From Chitinophagaceae bacterium (GTDB taxonomy: Bacteria > Bacteroidota > Bacteroidia > Chitinophagales > Chitinophagaceae), in NCBI GenBank assembly GCA_947468255.1, contig CANIMM010000003.1:1-31903 (forward strand): a DNA stretch of 31,903 nt. The letters are read 5' to 3'. This document shows, piece after piece, positions 1-7,996 of this stretch. Each line of letters begins with the position of its first letter. Positions within the stretch are counted from its first letter, which is position 1. A model generated the notes under the pieces. It was not told the origin of the DNA and ran no database searches. It saw only the letters and a program-made list of their open reading frames with translations. Made by a program: the position numbers and the translations under genes.

Positions 1-7
1 AAACGAT

Positions 8-1549
8 TTATTCAAAATTTTCAGGACGCATCATAGGGAAAAACAGCACATCTTGAATAGAGTGCTGATTGGTTAATAACATGGCAATCCTATCAATACC
101 AAAACCAATTCCACTGGTTGGGGGCATACCATATTCTAAGGCCCTTAAAAAGTCGTGATCAATGAACATCGCTTCGTCATCTCCTCGTTCCATCAGTTTG
201 GTCTGTTCTTCAAATCGCTCACGCTGTTCCAATGGGTCATTCAACTCGGTATAGGCATTGGCAATTTCCTTTCCGTTGCACATAAGTTCAAAACGCTCTA
301 CCAAACCTGGTTTGCTACGGTGTTTTTTGGTAAGCGGGCTCATCTCTACCGGATAGTCTGTAATAAAGGTGGGCTGTATATAGTTTCCCTCGCATTTGGA
401 TCCAAATATTTCATCAATTAACTTACCCTTACCCCATTTGGCATCAGCATGTATTCCTAGCTGTTTGCATACAGCACGGATACCATCCTCATCCATTTCA
501 CTGATATCGAATCCGGTAAATTCAGTGATCGAATCGTACATGGTGATTCTTTTGTACGGAGCTTTGAAATCAATTTCTTTTTCTCCCACCAATACAGTAG
601 AAGTACCATTGGTAGCCAGTGCAGCCTTCTCCAATAGTTGTTCGGTGGTTTCCATCATCCACTCATAGTCTTTATAGGCTACGTAAAATTCCAACACGGT
701 AAATTCAGGATTATGGGTTCTATCCATTCCTTCATTACGGAAATTACGGCTGAATTCATATACCCATTCAAAGCCACCCACTATCAATCTTTTCAGATAC
801 AATTCATTGGCAATACGCATGTACATGGGTACATCGAGTGCGTTGTGGTGCGTGCTAAACGGCCTTGCAGCAGCCCCTCCAGGGATACTTTGCAATACGG
901 GCGTATCCACTTCAAGGGCACCTCGCTCATTTAAAAACTCCCGAATGGCATTCATCATCTTAGTTCTTTTGATGAAGGTTTCTTTTACACCAGGGTTCAC
1001 AATCAGGTCGGCATAGCGCTGACGATAGCGAAATTCGGGATCGGTCACTTCATCAAACGCCTCTCCATCTTTTTCTTTTACAATCGGTAGTGGACGAAGT
1101 GATTTAGTAAGTATGGTAAAATCCTTTACATGAATAGAGGTTTCTCCCGTTTTAGTAGTAAATACATAGCCTTTGATACCAATGATGTCGCCGATATCCA
1201 CTAATTTTTTCCAAACTAGTTGGTACATGGTTTTGTCTTCATCCGGACAAATATCATCCTGTTTTATATAAAACTGTATTTTACCAACTCCGTCTTGGAG
1301 CACAGCAAAGTTTGCCTTACCCATATCACGTACACTCATTATACGGCCTGCAATACATACATCCGCAAATAATTGCTGATCCTCCGCCTTGGTATCGGGC
1401 GATTCGCCTTTATAATTTTCCTTGATATAAACCGAGGTGGTATTTACAGGGTATAGCGGAGCAGGGTAGGCATCAATCCCTAATTTATTGAGTTCTGCTA
1501 ATTTCTGTCTACGAATAACCTCTTGTTCGGATAGATGATGTGTACTCAT
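8..1549 (-). CDS. lysS: Lysyl-tRNA synthetase, class II (LysRS)
   Basis: Charges tRNA-Lys with lysine in the cytoplasm, using ATP. The 513-residue product has an N-terminal OB-fold anticodon-binding region followed by the class II catalytic core. Motif 2 is visible as FRNEGMDRTHNPEF and motif 3 as GIGFGIDRIAMLL. The C-terminus DVLFFPMMRP is typical of the family, and the length is normal. The frame stays open upstream to an ATG at 1606, but I prefer the ATG at 1549 (MSTHHLSEQE). A promoter-like box TATCTTCG (minus strand, 1577-1570; consensus TAnnTTTG with one mismatch) lies inside the extension and would leave a leader of under 20 nt. It is the last gene of a minus-strand series. The 170 bp separating it from the upstream hypothetical gene, plus its own promoter box, suggest separate transcription. 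Confidence 0.97.
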   Translation of the reverse strand: MSTHHLSEQEVIRRQKLAELNKLGIDAYPAPLYPVNTTSVYIKENYKGESPDTKAEDQQLFADVCIAGRIMSVRDMGKANFAVLQDGVGKIQFYIKQDDICPDEDKTMYQLVWKKLVDIGDIIGIKGYVFTTKTGETSIHVKDFTILTKSLRPLPIVKEKDGEAFDEVTDPEFRYRQRYADLIVNPGVKETFIKRTKMMNAIREFLNERGALEVDTPVLQSIPGGAAARPFSTHHNALDVPMYMRIANELYLKRLIVGGFEWVYEFSRNFRNEGMDRTHNPEFTVLEFYVAYKDYEWMMETTEQLLEKAALATNGTSTVLVGEKEIDFKAPYKRITMYDSITEFTGFDISEMDEDGIRAVCKQLGIHADAKWGKGKLIDEIFGSKCEGNYIQPTFITDYPVEMSPLTKKHRSKPGLVERFELMCNGKEIANAYTELNDPLEQRERFEEQTKLMERGDDEAMFIDHDFLRALEYGMPPTSGIGFGIDRIAMLLTNQHSIQDVLFFPMMRPENFE

Positions 1550-1569
1550 ACTGCTACTGAAAATTTTTG

Positions 1570-1577
1570 CGAAGATA
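1570..1577 (-). promoter_or_regulatory. Putative lysS promoter -7 box
   Basis: On the minus strand this reads TATCTTCG, one mismatch from the Bacteroidota -7 consensus TAnnTTTG. It sits about 20 bp upstream of the chosen lysS start. No clear -33 TTTG was found, so this rests on the -7 match alone. Confidence 0.4.
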
Positions 1578-1720
1578 CCATATGCTAGCGATTCTTCCAT
1601 AATCATCGATGGGTGAATAGGTATCTATATTTCGAAGGTCATTTTCATTGGTAAAGTTCAGTTCATCCAAGGCATTTCAGTCAGCTGGGAAGAAACCTTG
1701 AAAAGTAGGCTTAGAAACTG

Positions 1721-2044
1721 CTACCATTTTTCTTCTTCTGTAAAATGATCATTGTCTTGACGATACAGTTTACGAGATTTTATTTTTTGTAATTGGCGGT
1801 CAATAATCAATGCCGCTATGATTTTGCCTGCATCTTCTTTGGGAGGTTGTTGCAGCAACTGCTTTAATTTAGGCTCGCTTACATCTATGCGGTAAAGTAG
1901 CATAATTAATTTTTGAAAATCAGTCTGTATAAGTTGATTTAGGTATTCGCTCAACCGGATATGTAATTCATCCAGCGAGATTTCCTTGGGCAAAAGGATG
2001 GCCAAATTTTTATTGATCTCTTGTACAAGTTCCTCGTTTTTCAT
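1721..2044 (-). CDS. Conserved small hypothetical protein
   Basis: A 107-residue, soluble-looking, mostly helical protein without signal peptide or membrane segment. It is rich in Leu, Lys, Glu and Gln and ends in a charged tail (FTEEEKW). A central segment LIMLLYRIDVSEPKLKQLL and a later ALIIDRQLQKIKSRK look like amphipathic helices. I recognise the general pattern as a Bacteroidota-restricted hypothetical family but know of no assigned function. It starts 20 bp after the stop of the TIGR02757 gene and is probably the third gene of the cystathionine gamma-synthase / TIGR02757 unit. The spacing and the protein-like composition support a real gene. Confidence 0.75.
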   Translation of the reverse strand: MKNEELVQEINKNLAILLPKEISLDELHIRLSEYLNQLIQTDFQKLIMLLYRIDVSEPKLKQLLQQPPKEDAGKIIAALIIDRQLQKIKSRKLYRQDNDHFTEEEKW

Positions 2045-2062
2045 TTTCTTTTAGCGTTGACT

Positions 2063-2079
2063 ATTCACCATTCACCATT
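2063..2079. repeat. Two-copy ATTCACC heptamer at the TIGR02757 3' end
   Basis: Two perfect tandem ATTCACC heptamers plus a partial ATT on the plus strand, reading GGTGAAT on the coding strand. The stop codon of the TIGR02757 gene lies inside the first unit. A related CATCACC follows within ten bases, suggesting a decayed third copy. Confidence 0.6.
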
Positions 2080-2871
2080 TTCCATCACCCCTAATCCAAA
2101 TAAAGCAAAATCATATTTTACGGGGTCTGCTTTGTCTAATTTACGCAAATAACTGGTAAGTTCAATAGCTGATTGCCAATCATTTTGATTGCGACTCAAT
2201 AGTTTTAATTTTTTAGCTACTCTTGCTACATGCACATCAAGGGGGCAGATCAATTGTGCAGGTGAAATATCTTTCCAAATACCAAAGTCTACTCCTTGCT
2301 GATCGGATCTTACCATCCATCTTAGGTACATGTTTAATCTTTTACAAGCAGATTTTTTGGAAGGGGAAGCGATATGTTTACGGCAATGCATTTCTTCTTT
2401 TGCATGCTCATCGAAATTGAAAACGTAGTTATTAAATCCCGCCAAAGCATTTTCAATAGTAGCATCACCCGGCAGCATCCATTTTGTAAAGGCAGTTTCA
2501 AGGCTTTGCTCACCCTGGTAAAAATAATGATGTTTTAAAAAATTTAGTAAATGTAAAAGGTCGAGCCCATTGAAGGTACGGTGAACAAATTTTTTAAAAG
2601 ACAAAAAATAGGCTGGGTCATTTTCCCAATCTGCCGTCATAATAAAATGATAGGGTGAATTGTTCATCAGCCCTAATAGTTTATTGCAGGAGTTAATAAT
2701 GCTTTTACGATTTCCCCAGGCAAGTATGGACGCAAAAAATCCGGCAATTTCTATATCCTGTTTTTTTGAAAAACGGCGAGGAATCGACAAGGGGTCATCC
2801 TTTATAAAATCGGTATGGTTGTATTGCGCTGCCTTCTCATTGAGTAATTTCTTTATGCTATGCTGATTCAT
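2065..2871 (-). CDS. TIGR02757 (DUF2400) family protein
   Basis: A 268-residue protein of a conserved Bacteroidota/Spirochaete-type family with no settled function. Family signatures are the N-terminal DPLSIPRRF, the segment EIAGFFASILAWGNRKSI, and the C-terminal CPLDVHVARVAKKLKLL followed by YDFALFGLGV. The LDVHVARV segment resembles the VDTHIFRV segment of helix-hairpin-helix DNA glycosylases such as Nth, where the Asp is catalytic; a DNA-repair-like role is therefore my inference, not knowledge. No Cys cluster for an Fe-S centre is seen. The gene begins 6 bp after the cystathionine gamma-synthase stop, so the two are surely co-transcribed. The last residues (ENGEW) and the TGA stop are encoded in or next to a small heptamer repeat (2063-2076), so this tail is probably a recent addition. 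Confidence 0.9.
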   Translation of the reverse strand: MNQHSIKKLLNEKAAQYNHTDFIKDDPLSIPRRFSKKQDIEIAGFFASILAWGNRKSIINSCNKLLGLMNNSPYHFIMTADWENDPAYFLSFKKFVHRTFNGLDLLHLLNFLKHHYFYQGEQSLETAFTKWMLPGDATIENALAGFNNYVFNFDEHAKEEMHCRKHIASPSKKSACKRLNMYLRWMVRSDQQGVDFGIWKDISPAQLICPLDVHVARVAKKLKLLSRNQNDWQSAIELTSYLRKLDKADPVKYDFALFGLGVMENGEW

Positions 2872-2877
2872 TTTGTA

Positions 2878-4017
2878 TTAACCAATTGCCTGTTTCAAAT
2901 CTTCGATTAAATCGTTAGCATCTTCAATTCCCACGCTCAAACGCATTAACCCATCGGCTAGGCCATTTTTAATTCTTTCTTCTCTTGGAATACTTGCATG
3001 CGTCATGCTTGCCGGGTGGTTGATTAAAGATTCTACACCACCCAAACTTTCGGCCAATGAAAATAGTTTAGTTGAAGAAAGCACTTTATTTGCTGCTTCT
3101 ATACTTTCGTCTTTTAAAGTAAAGCTGATCATTCCTCCAAAATCACGCATTTGTTTTTTGGCAATGGCAAATCCTGCATTGTCTTCGAAGCCAGGCCAAT
3201 ATACTTTTTGCACCTTAGGATGGCTACGCAAATAATGTGCGATGACAGCACCATTTTCACAATGCCGCTGCATGCGTACATGTAAAGTTTTAATACCCCT
3301 TAAAACTAAGAAACAATCCATAGGGCCTGGAACTGCACCACAACTTTTTTGAATGAAATGCAACTGGTCTTTTAAAGAACCATCATTTATGACGAGTGCC
3401 CCTTGAATAACATCACTGTGCCCTCCCAGATATTTAGTGGCAGAGTGCATCACAATATCTGCACCTTGATCCAACGGATTTTGCAAGTAGGGAGAGGCGA
3501 AAGTATTATCAACACATAAAAGCGCACCTGCTTTTTTTGCAACAGTGGCAATTGCGGAGATGTCGCTAATATTCATCAGCGGGTTGGTGGGCGTCTCTAT
3601 CCAAATTAATTTTGTATTGCTGGTAATTACAGCCTCAATATTGCTCGTTTTGGTAGTATCAACAAATATAAATTTGATTCCAAATTTTTCAAACACTTTT
3701 GTAAAAAGCCGGTAGGTGCCGCCATACATATCATTGGCTGCGATCACTTCATCTCCTGGAGATAGCAATTTTATTACCGCATCCGTAGCCGCAACGCCAC
3801 TTGAAAAAGCAAGTCCGTATTTTCCATTTTCAATAATGGCCAACGCATCTTCCAAAGCCTTTCTAGTAGGGTTCTGACTTCGGGCATACTCATAGCCTTT
3901 GTGCTGGCCAGGTGCAGCTTGAACATAGGTGGAAGTTTGATAAATAGGCGTCATGATGGCTCCAGTACTTGGATCTGGCTCAGCTCCTGCATGAATGATT
4001 TTGGTTGCTAATTTCAT
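2878..4017 (-). CDS. Cystathionine gamma-synthase (trans-sulfuration PLP enzyme)
   Basis: PLP-dependent Cys/Met-metabolism enzyme of fold type I. The family joins O-acyl-homoserine with cysteine to make cystathionine, or splits cystathionine in the reverse direction. The 379-residue protein has the family start KLATKIIHAG, the substrate/cofactor segment YEYARSQNPTR, and the PLP-lysine motif HSATKYLGGHSD (Lys forms the Schiff base). The C-terminal SVGIEDANDLIEDL is also typical. Synthase (metB-like) and gamma-lyase cannot be separated by eye, so no symbol is given. A TTG start at 4059 would add 14 residues, but that TTG lies inside the box TATCATTG (4064-4057), so ATG 4017 is preferred. It is the first gene of a tight unit with the TIGR02757 protein, 6 bp downstream. 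Confidence 0.93.
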   Translation of the reverse strand: MKLATKIIHAGAEPDPSTGAIMTPIYQTSTYVQAAPGQHKGYEYARSQNPTRKALEDALAIIENGKYGLAFSSGVAATDAVIKLLSPGDEVIAANDMYGGTYRLFTKVFEKFGIKFIFVDTTKTSNIEAVITSNTKLIWIETPTNPLMNISDISAIATVAKKAGALLCVDNTFASPYLQNPLDQGADIVMHSATKYLGGHSDVIQGALVINDGSLKDQLHFIQKSCGAVPGPMDCFLVLRGIKTLHVRMQRHCENGAVIAHYLRSHPKVQKVYWPGFEDNAGFAIAKKQMRDFGGMISFTLKDESIEAANKVLSSTKLFSLAESLGGVESLINHPASMTHASIPREERIKNGLADGLMRLSVGIEDANDLIEDLKQAIG

Positions 4018-4056
4018 TGGTTGCTCATTATTAAAAAGTTGGAAGGGTGTTTCTTG

Positions 4057-4064
4057 CAATGATA
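4057..4064 (-). promoter_or_regulatory. Putative -7 box for the cystathionine gamma-synthase unit
   Basis: Minus strand TATCATTG, one mismatch from TAnnTTTG. It overlaps the alternative TTG start at 4059 and lies about 40 bp upstream of the chosen ATG. Weak evidence, as no clear -33 element is present. Confidence 0.3.
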
Positions 4065-4113
4065 TTTTATTGCTTCTGAAAATCTAGTATTAAATTTTTT
4101 TTAAAGCGATCAG

Positions 4114-4677
4114 TTAAAAACTAATTGGCAGGGCCACTTTAAAGTCATCCCAGGCCATCAGCAAGTTGGCCCCAGTGGAAGTTTTTTCGAAAGTCATTGC
4201 AAATGCTTCTAAAATTTCCGATTGTTTTTGTACCGGAACTTCTATTCTTGTCAGATCTTTAGTTTGATCATATTTAAATGCCCCCCAGGTATCCGTTTCT
4301 TTATTGATGATCATGGTCCATTTTTCGGCAAGCGGAATACAATAGAGAGTGTAGCGACCTTTTTTAATTTTAGTAGTTCCAATTTTCACATTTTGGAAAA
4401 ATTCAATTTCTGTTGCTTCATTTGCGCCAAGGCGCCAAACTTTTCCATATTCCAGCAATTCACCAAAAATGGCTCGCCCATTTTTTTGGGGTCTGCTGAA
4501 AATAACTCTTGCGATTAATGGTTCAGTTAGTTTATCCTGAATTTTTAAAATAGGATAAGCGTTTGGATAATAACTCATATCCATTGGGGATTTGTCAATT
4601 TGGGGGAATTTGGTTTGTGCTTGCAGACAAGTGAAACCAATTAATAGGAATAAAACAACTGTGGAGGCCTTTTTCAT
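4114..4677 (-). CDS. DUF2911 domain secreted protein
   Basis: A 187-residue exported protein of unknown function. Residues 1-20 form a signal peptide ending in LQAQ, a typical cleavage site. The rest matches the DUF2911 pattern as I know it: ARVIFSRPQKNGRAIFGELL, then YGKVWRLGANEATEIEF, then KKGRYTLYCIP and WTMIINKETDTWG. The family occurs widely in Bacteroidota, often several copies per genome, and no enzymatic role is established to my knowledge. The product is probably periplasmic or lipid-free at the envelope, since no lipobox Cys is present. It stands alone between the cystathionine gamma-synthase unit and the ACP phosphodiesterase-like gene, all on the minus strand, with 33 bp upstream and 96 bp downstream of it. 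Confidence 0.9.
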   Translation of the reverse strand: MKKASTVVLFLLIGFTCLQAQTKFPQIDKSPMDMSYYPNAYPILKIQDKLTEPLIARVIFSRPQKNGRAIFGELLEYGKVWRLGANEATEIEFFQNVKIGTTKIKKGRYTLYCIPLAEKWTMIINKETDTWGAFKYDQTKDLTRIEVPVQKQSEILEAFAMTFEKTSTGANLLMAWDDFKVALPISF

Positions 4678-4709
4678 AAATTTTTACTTTGTTATAAATA
4701 TAAAACGAA

Positions 4710-5306
4710 TTATTGACTATTTAGTTTGCATAAATATTGTGCCGAAAAAACTTTGAGCTCAGGAAAAAATAATTGGTAACATTTCTCCAATTCATGATAA
4801 TGGGTATTGAAAATTGAAAAGGCAATATCCGATTCAGATAAATAGACGGCTCTTCTGGCTAAACCTCCGAAGCTTTTTTCAATCCCTTCCCTACAATTAT
4901 ATTGAAAAAGCCAATTTTGCTGTTGCATGTAGGGAAGCATTTGTAAAAATTTTTCTGGAAGTCCAGTACTGTTATTTTGTAAATGAAGGTAAGTTGACTG
5001 ACAAAAGGAGTCCAACTCCTTTGCATCGATGAATTCATTTTTGTCATTTGCTAAAAAATGATCATATACCACATCTATAAAAGCTCCGGAATAGAGCCGA
5101 TAATTTTGTTTAAAATAGGATTTGGCTTGTTGCGTTACAGGGTGAAAATCCGTAAATTCATCTATTGCTCTGTGCAAGGCGATTCCACGTTGAATCACCG
5201 ATGAGAAATCAAATTTTTTTTTGCCCTTTACATAATCACTGATCATATTGCCGGTTAATATTCCGGGCTCATTAAATGAAAGGTAGGCATGGGCTAAATA
5301 GTTCAT
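4710..5306 (-). CDS. Acyl carrier protein phosphodiesterase-like protein (DUF479/AcpH family)
   Basis: Resembles AcpH, which removes the 4'-phosphopantetheine arm from acyl carrier protein. The 198-residue product starts MNYLAHAYLS, followed by GNMISDYVKG, IALHRAIDEFTDFHP and FIDVVYDHFLA. These His/Asp-rich segments are the expected metal-binding HD-like core. An upstream alternative start at 5363 exists, but MNYLAHAYLS is the conserved family start. A perfect box TATTTTTG (minus strand, 5352-5345) also lies within the extension, leaving a leader of roughly 30 nt. ACP hydrolase activity is inferred from family membership only; many Bacteroidota homologues are untested. It is soluble and cytoplasmic, with no signal peptide. 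Confidence 0.88.
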   Translation of the reverse strand: MNYLAHAYLSFNEPGILTGNMISDYVKGKKKFDFSSVIQRGIALHRAIDEFTDFHPVTQQAKSYFKQNYRLYSGAFIDVVYDHFLANDKNEFIDAKELDSFCQSTYLHLQNNSTGLPEKFLQMLPYMQQQNWLFQYNCREGIEKSFGGLARRAVYLSESDIAFSIFNTHYHELEKCYQLFFPELKVFSAQYLCKLNSQ

Positions 5307-5344
5307 TTTGCAGAATGAGTAAATCAATTGCCGGGGTAAAGGAA

Positions 5345-5352
5345 CAAAAATA
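5345..5352 (-). promoter_or_regulatory. Putative promoter -7 box of the ACP phosphodiesterase-like gene
   Basis: Minus strand TATTTTTG matches TAnnTTTG exactly, about 39 bp upstream of the start at 5306. A second near-match, TACCTTTA at 5382-5375, lies 30 bp further upstream and could be used instead. Confidence 0.45.
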
Positions 5353-5445
5353 TACCTGCCCAACTTTACTGGGCATAAAGGTAAGATTATTAATACTGCT
5401 TACTACGAGTCATCCTCCATTTTTTCAAATGGAAGGCGCGGCCTG

Positions 5446-6801
5446 TTAGCGGCCTATTCCAGGTACAACAGGTAAGCTTTCGTTACCGGCCTCATTAACA
5501 GCTTGTACTGCAAAAAAATAATTATCTTTTGAATAAGGTAAACGAATCTCAGTTTCGGCGGTAAATATTTTTTTCTGCCAAACAGGGCTGCTTGTTTCTC
5601 TCATTAAAATATAATATCCCTTTGTTTTGCCGTGTGCGGGTGCAGTCCAATATAGATAAGTGGAGTTGGTCAATTTTTTTACATCCATTTTTACTGCGGC
5701 TGGAGAGGAGGGAGATTTAGCAAGATTGGCCAAATTGGAAAGATTCATGCAGGTGTTTTTTCTCAGGTATTCAAAGTCGATGAATTCAGGTAAGTCGCCA
5801 TATTGAACATTGTTTTCCATTCTGATGTCTAGGTGCTGACGATTATAATTTTCATTCATTTCAGTAAATCGAACCGCTGGAAATCCTTGTTGTACAAAAG
5901 GTGTGTGATCTCCTCCACGAAGAAAGCGGTCATTCCGGTAGATCATGATTACCTGCAGATTGTCAACGTATCTTTCTCCGATTTCTTTTACATATCGGGC
6001 TAGTTGCCTCGATTTGCCATCATTTTCCAAGCCAAGTGATCTAATCAAGGAAGCATTTTTTTCTGTTTCAAAGGCGGGTAATCCCTCACTAAATACCCGA
6101 ATTTTTGTATTGTCAATAATATTGGTTTCATTGCTGTTATTGCTCCCCATAATATCATTGTTTAGTACGGCTTCTATATTCCACTTGTCCTTTTTTGCCT
6201 TTTCACTCATATATGTAGCGCCCAGTAACCCTTGTTCCTCGCCGCTTACTGCCACAAAAATAATGGTAGCAGGAAAATCACGTGAACTCATTACCCTTGC
6301 GCATTCCAATACAGCGGCCACTCCGCTTCCATCGTCATTGGCGCCGGGGGCATCGCCTATCCGGTCCATTACACTGGTTCGCATATTATCGAGATGGCCG
6401 CTAATAATAAATATTCGGTTGTCTTCGGGATCTGTTCCTCGCAGTGTTGCCATTACGTTTCCTAACAACAGCAGTTTATCTACTCTTTTACCGTCGGGTT
6501 GCAAAGTGGTGGTGTCAATGATTGCCGTTAACCTGCCAGAAGACTGTTTGGCGATTGCATTGAATTTGCCCAATACCCAATTGCGTGCAGCGCCAATGCC
6601 ACGTTGAGCGTCTGTTTGCGAACTCAAGGTATTTCTTGTGCCAAATGCTACTAAAGTTTTTATATAGGATTGTAAAGAGTCGGCAGAGACCTCTTTAATC
6701 ATTTTTTCAATTATAGGATCACGGTGAACAATGGTTTGAGCATATCCCTGCACGAAAAAAAATGTCAGGCTAAAAAAAAGGAGCTGTTTCATGTGTTTCA
6801 T
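5446..6801 (-). CDS. Secreted M28 family metallopeptidase with C-terminal fibronectin III-like domain
   Basis: A 451-residue exported aminopeptidase-type enzyme. The signal peptide is residues 1-21, ending GYAQ. The M28 core carries the expected di-zinc ligands: His in SGHLDN, Asp in GANDDGSG, the catalytic Glu pair in SGEEQG, Asp in NNDIMG, and His in GGDHTPF. About 90 C-terminal residues (from about KMDVKKLTNSTYLYW onward) look like a fibronectin type III beta-sandwich, an accessory seen in other secreted Bacteroidota peptidases. ATG at 6801 is used; an in-frame ATG three codons later (6792) is equally possible. It diverges from the deoxyhypusine-synthase-like gene across 162 bp. The substrate is unknown. 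A second M28 gene, with a different architecture, lies on the far side of that neighbour. Confidence 0.93.
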   Translation of the reverse strand: MKHMKQLLFFSLTFFFVQGYAQTIVHRDPIIEKMIKEVSADSLQSYIKTLVAFGTRNTLSSQTDAQRGIGAARNWVLGKFNAIAKQSSGRLTAIIDTTTLQPDGKRVDKLLLLGNVMATLRGTDPEDNRIFIISGHLDNMRTSVMDRIGDAPGANDDGSGVAAVLECARVMSSRDFPATIIFVAVSGEEQGLLGATYMSEKAKKDKWNIEAVLNNDIMGSNNSNETNIIDNTKIRVFSEGLPAFETEKNASLIRSLGLENDGKSRQLARYVKEIGERYVDNLQVIMIYRNDRFLRGGDHTPFVQQGFPAVRFTEMNENYNRQHLDIRMENNVQYGDLPEFIDFEYLRKNTCMNLSNLANLAKSPSSPAAVKMDVKKLTNSTYLYWTAPAHGKTKGYYILMRETSSPVWQKKIFTAETEIRLPYSKDNYFFAVQAVNEAGNESLPVVPGIGR

Positions 6802-6878
6802 TGATGTTTTGTATTTGTTTGGTGGCAGTGATCTAACAACCTTACTGCAATTACTGCTTTTTGATGCATAAAAAAAAT

Positions 6879-6886
6879 TACTTTTG
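6879..6886 (+). promoter_or_regulatory. Putative promoter -7 box of the deoxyhypusine-synthase-like gene
   Basis: Plus strand TACTTTTG matches TAnnTTTG exactly. A TTTG at 6860-6863 could be the -33 element, though the 15-bp gap is shorter than usual. The predicted leader is about 70 nt before ATG 6964. Confidence 0.45.
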
Positions 6887-6963
6887 CAATCCTGGGTCAG
6901 ATAAAAATAATTTTAGGTTGAATAGGACGACAGGATATTTTTTGAAGAATAAAACATACAAGT

Positions 6964-7938
6964 ATGAGTAAAGGACCTGTTTCTAATTTTATTGAGCATC
7001 ATTACCGGCATTTTAATGCAGCTGCCTTAATGGATGCTGCTAAAGGATATGTCACCCATTTGGAAGAGGGTGGTAAAATGATGATTACCCTTGCTGGAGC
7101 GATGAGTACTGCCGAATTGGGATTAAGCCTTGCTGAAATGATTCGGCAGGATAAGGTTTCGATTATCAGCTGTACTGGTGCTAATCTTGAAGAAGATATC
7201 ATGAACCTAGTGGCACATAGTCATTACAAAAGGGTGCCCAACTATAGGGATTTAAGTCCACAGGAAGAATGGGAATTGCTTGAAAATCATTACAATCGGG
7301 TTACCGATACTTGTATTCCTGAAGAAGAGGCTTTCAGAAGATTGCAGCAGCATATTCATAAAATTTGGAAAGATGCAGATGATAAGGGAGAAAGTTATTT
7401 CCCTCATGAATACATGTACAAAATGCTGTTGAGTGGTGTATTGGAACAATATTATGAAATAGACCCTAAAAATAGTTGGATGCTTGCCGCGGCTCAAAAA
7501 AACATTCCCATTGTTGTACCAGGATGGGAGGATAGCACAATGGGAAATATTTTCGCCTCTTATATTATTAAAAAGGAGCTGAAAGCCACCACTATGAAAA
7601 GCGGGATTGAATACATGGTTTGGCTGGCAGATTGGTATAGGAATCATTCAGGCGGAAAGGGAGTTGGATTTTTTCAAATTGGAGGAGGTATTGCCGGCGA
7701 TTTCCCAATCTGTGTGGTGCCAATGATGTACCAGGATCTGGAATGGCATGATGTTCCTTTTTGGAGTTATTTCTGTCAGGTGAGTGATAGTACCACTTCC
7801 TATGGATCTTATTCCGGAGCGGTGCCCAATGAAAAAATCACCTGGGGCAAGCTGGATATCCATACCCCTAAGTTTATTGTTGAAAGTGATGCAACCATTG
7901 TTTGCCCACTAATTTTTGCTTGGATTTTGGGATGGTAG
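6964..7938 (+). CDS. Deoxyhypusine synthase-like protein
   Basis: Member of the deoxyhypusine/homospermidine synthase family, NAD-dependent enzymes that move the aminobutyl group of spermidine onto an acceptor. The 324-residue protein has the Rossmann-type segments MITLAGAMSTAELG, ISCTGANLEED and FFQIGGGIAGDFP (GGG at 240-242). The catalytic lysine motif ITWGKLD is present (Lys296, in the place of human Lys329). The two histidines that follow GGG in eukaryotic DHS are replaced by Asp-Phe (246-247), so the substrate pocket differs. Bacteria lack eIF5A, the normal protein acceptor, so true deoxyhypusine synthesis is unlikely. A polyamine product such as homospermidine is a reasonable inference, as in the plant DHS-derived enzymes. 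No polyamine genes are adjacent. A strong terminator follows. Confidence 0.9.
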   Translation: MSKGPVSNFIEHHYRHFNAAALMDAAKGYVTHLEEGGKMMITLAGAMSTAELGLSLAEMIRQDKVSIISCTGANLEEDIMNLVAHSHYKRVPNYRDLSPQEEWELLENHYNRVTDTCIPEEEAFRRLQQHIHKIWKDADDKGESYFPHEYMYKMLLSGVLEQYYEIDPKNSWMLAAAQKNIPIVVPGWEDSTMGNIFASYIIKKELKATTMKSGIEYMVWLADWYRNHSGGKGVGFFQIGGGIAGDFPICVVPMMYQDLEWHDVPFWSYFCQVSDSTTSYGSYSGAVPNEKITWGKLDIHTPKFIVESDATIVCPLIFAWILGW

Positions 7939-7960
7939 TGGTTTTATTAATTGCGATATA

Positions 7961-7996
7961 AAAAAAATAGGCTTCCGCTTGGAAGCCTATTTTTTT
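7961..7996. terminator. Bidirectional intrinsic terminator
   Basis: A perfect 16-bp stem (7961-7976 with 7981-7996) around a GCTT loop. It has a GC-containing core TAGGCTTCC/GGAAGCCTA, flanked by seven A on the left and seven T on the right. It therefore works as A-stem-T in both directions and lies between converging genes. The TAA stop of the minus-strand M28 gene (7995-7997) uses the outermost bases of the stem. Confidence 0.93.

Noticed and set aside
5416..5433. Seven-bp hairpin TCCATTT/AAATGGA after the first M28 gene as its terminator
   Set aside because: The stem is AT-rich and no T-run follows it in the direction of transcription.
5945..6607. A 220-codon plus-strand frame opposite the first M28 gene
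   Set aside because: It mirrors the codon pattern of the M28 catalytic core and shows no independent protein motif.
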